This document shows positions 63,113-64,000 of a stretch of DNA of 64,000 bases, piece after piece. The notes below the pieces were generated by a model. The model saw only the letters and a program-made list of their open reading frames with translations, did not search any database and had not been told where the DNA came from. The stretch is from Azophilus sp965221465 (GTDB lineage Bacteria; Pseudomonadota; Gammaproteobacteria; Pseudomonadales; Azotimanducaceae): the NCBI GenBank assembly GCA_965221465.1, contig OZ244892.1, positions 4,030,001 to 4,094,000 on the forward strand, given 5' to 3'. Made by a program: the position numbers and the translations under genes. Numbering within the stretch: the stretch's first letter is position 1; each line of letters starts with the position of its first letter.

Positions 63113-63895
63113 ATGAACGACGTTATCAGAACCCGTCGCGAGGGCGCCGTGCTGGAGGTGACCCTGGACCGGCCCAAGGCCAATGCCATCGACCTTGCCA
63201 CCAGCCGGGTCATGGGTGCGGCATTCAAGGCATTCCGTGACGATCCGCAGTTGCGGGTCGGCATCGTTACCGGCGGCGGTGAGAAATTCTTCAGCGCCGG
63301 ATGGGACCTGAAGGCTGCCGCCGGAGGCGATGCGGTGGACGGCGACTACGGCGCTGGCGGTTTCGGTGGGCTGCAGGAACTGCCCGGCCTGAACAAGCCG
63401 GTCATCGCCGCCGTGAACGGCATGGCGGTGGGCGGCGGCTTCGAACTGGCGCTTTCCTGTGACCTGATCCTCGCATCGAGCGCGGCACGTTTCGCGCTGC
63501 CGGAAATCCACGCCGGCACCATCGCCGATGCCGCCACCATAAAGCTGCCGCGACGCATTCCTTATCACGTTGCCATGGGAATGTTGCTGACCGGCCGTTG
63601 GATGGATGCCGAAGAAGCGCACCGTTGGGGCATCGTCAACGAGGTGCTGAAGCCCGACGACCTGCTGCGCCGCGCCTGGGAACTCGCCCGCATGCTCGCC
63701 AACGGCCCGCCGCTGGTGTTCGCAGCCATCAAGGAGGTCGTTCGCGAAGCGGAAGACGAGCGCTTTCAGGACGCGCTGAACCGCATCACGAAACGACAGT
63801 TTCCCGCGGTTGACCGACTCTACGACAGCGACGACCTGCACGAAGGCTCACGCGCCTTTGCGGAAAAACGGGCTCCCGTCTGGAAAGGGCGCTAA
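63113..63895 (+). CDS. caiD: Crotonobetainyl-CoA hydratase (carnitinyl-CoA dehydratase)
   Basis: This crotonase-family enzyme interconverts crotonobetainyl-CoA and L-carnitinyl-CoA. It is the clearest call in the cluster. Relative to E. coli CaiD it retains RPKANAID, FRDDPQLRVGIVTG, GEKFFSAGWDLKAA and the C-terminal FAEKRAPVWKGR. Glu 111 (GGGFELA) and Glu 131 (ALPEIHAG) occupy the positions I recall as catalytic. The length (260 aa versus 261) also fits. ATG 63113 begins the conserved N-terminus. It makes the cluster a carnitine or butyrobetaine pathway with confidence. Confidence 0.93.
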   Translation: MNDVIRTRREGAVLEVTLDRPKANAIDLATSRVMGAAFKAFRDDPQLRVGIVTGGGEKFFSAGWDLKAAAGGDAVDGDYGAGGFGGLQELPGLNKPVIAAVNGMAVGGGFELALSCDLILASSAARFALPEIHAGTIADAATIKLPRRIPYHVAMGMLLTGRWMDAEEAHRWGIVNEVLKPDDLLRRAWELARMLANGPPLVFAAIKEVVREAEDERFQDALNRITKRQFPAVDRLYDSDDLHEGSRAFAEKRAPVWKGR

Positions 63896-64000
63896 CGCTC
63901 TCGAACGAATTCGATGTCCGATGCGACCTCCGATGCCGCTTCGTTGCAGCGGTGCGCGTCTAGCCATTCGAAAGCGCCCGGGAGTTTCGAGCTACATGTG
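63896..64000. other. Window end, no gene seen
   Basis: The last 105 bp after caiD show no ORF of note. A further gene of the operon may begin beyond the window. Confidence 0.5.

Noticed and set aside
1..64000. tRNA, rRNA, transposase, integrase or phage genes
   Set aside because: None recognised in reading the window; absence by eye is not proof, and a tRNAscan/Infernal run would settle the RNA genes.

Overview
The window looks like the chromosome of a high-GC aerobic gammaproteobacterium, probably a marine or host-associated heterotroph. This is an inference from GC-rich third codon positions, many TonB-dependent receptor systems, a Pseudomonas-style LexA-boxed radical SAM gene, an RpoH-type heat-shock promoter, and family-level resemblance of the proteins. 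I saw no rRNA, tRNA, CRISPR array, transposase or phage module. Nearly every base lies in recognisable metabolic genes or in a dispersed intergenic repeat family.

Layout. 1-4139: an RND efflux adaptor (5' end missing) overlapping its permease. 4144-6163: an SSF sodium/solute symporter with a small conserved gene. 6181-11937: housekeeping and miscellaneous genes (LexA-boxed radical SAM protein, ABM monooxygenase, Bax-inhibitor-like membrane protein, gpsA, a lipoprotein, a VOC protein), with two gene relics: a glutathione S-transferase N-terminus and a DUF4143-type ATPase cut at its P-loop. 12335-31343: a beta-glucan (laminarin-type) utilisation locus with glucokinase, TonB receptor, two flavin halogenase-like proteins around a SapC and a cupin protein, a multidomain GH16 lipoprotein, a LytTR response regulator and LytS-type kinase, a GH3 beta-glucosidase and a sugar MFS transporter. 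Together these would bind, cut, import and phosphorylate glucose from beta-1,3-glucan.

31499-36092: an alanine-centred nitrogen module (omega-aminotransferase, alanine dehydrogenase, divergent Lrp/AsnC regulator, alanine racemase). 36496-46983: a one-carbon/methylated-amine module with formate-THF ligase, a GATase1-AraC regulator, an MttB-superfamily methyltransferase, its corrinoid protein and two FAD/GcvT (dimethylglycine or sarcosine dehydrogenase-like) enzymes. 47336-55515: a second TonB receptor, two overlapping TPR-sulfotransferases and an aspartyl/asparaginyl hydroxylase-like protein. 55920-56765: two Hsp20 genes behind a sigma-32-like promoter. 57187-63895: a carnitine/gamma-butyrobetaine cluster with a BKACE, an L-carnitine dehydrogenase-like enzyme, an acyl-CoA dehydrogenase, an NDP-forming acyl-CoA synthetase and a very clear CaiD. 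Its predicted product, glycine betaine, is the natural feed for the methylated-amine module upstream.

The most unusual non-coding signal is a mosaic repeat family (about ten full or partial copies at 12115-63100). Its core folds into a 32-bp RNA hairpin around a conserved loop of about 51 nt. In the best copy, every departure from Watson-Crick pairing is a G-U wobble, and copies differ by partly compensatory changes. Copies bracket alr, separate the kinase from its regulator, and supply the start codon of the GH3 enzyme.
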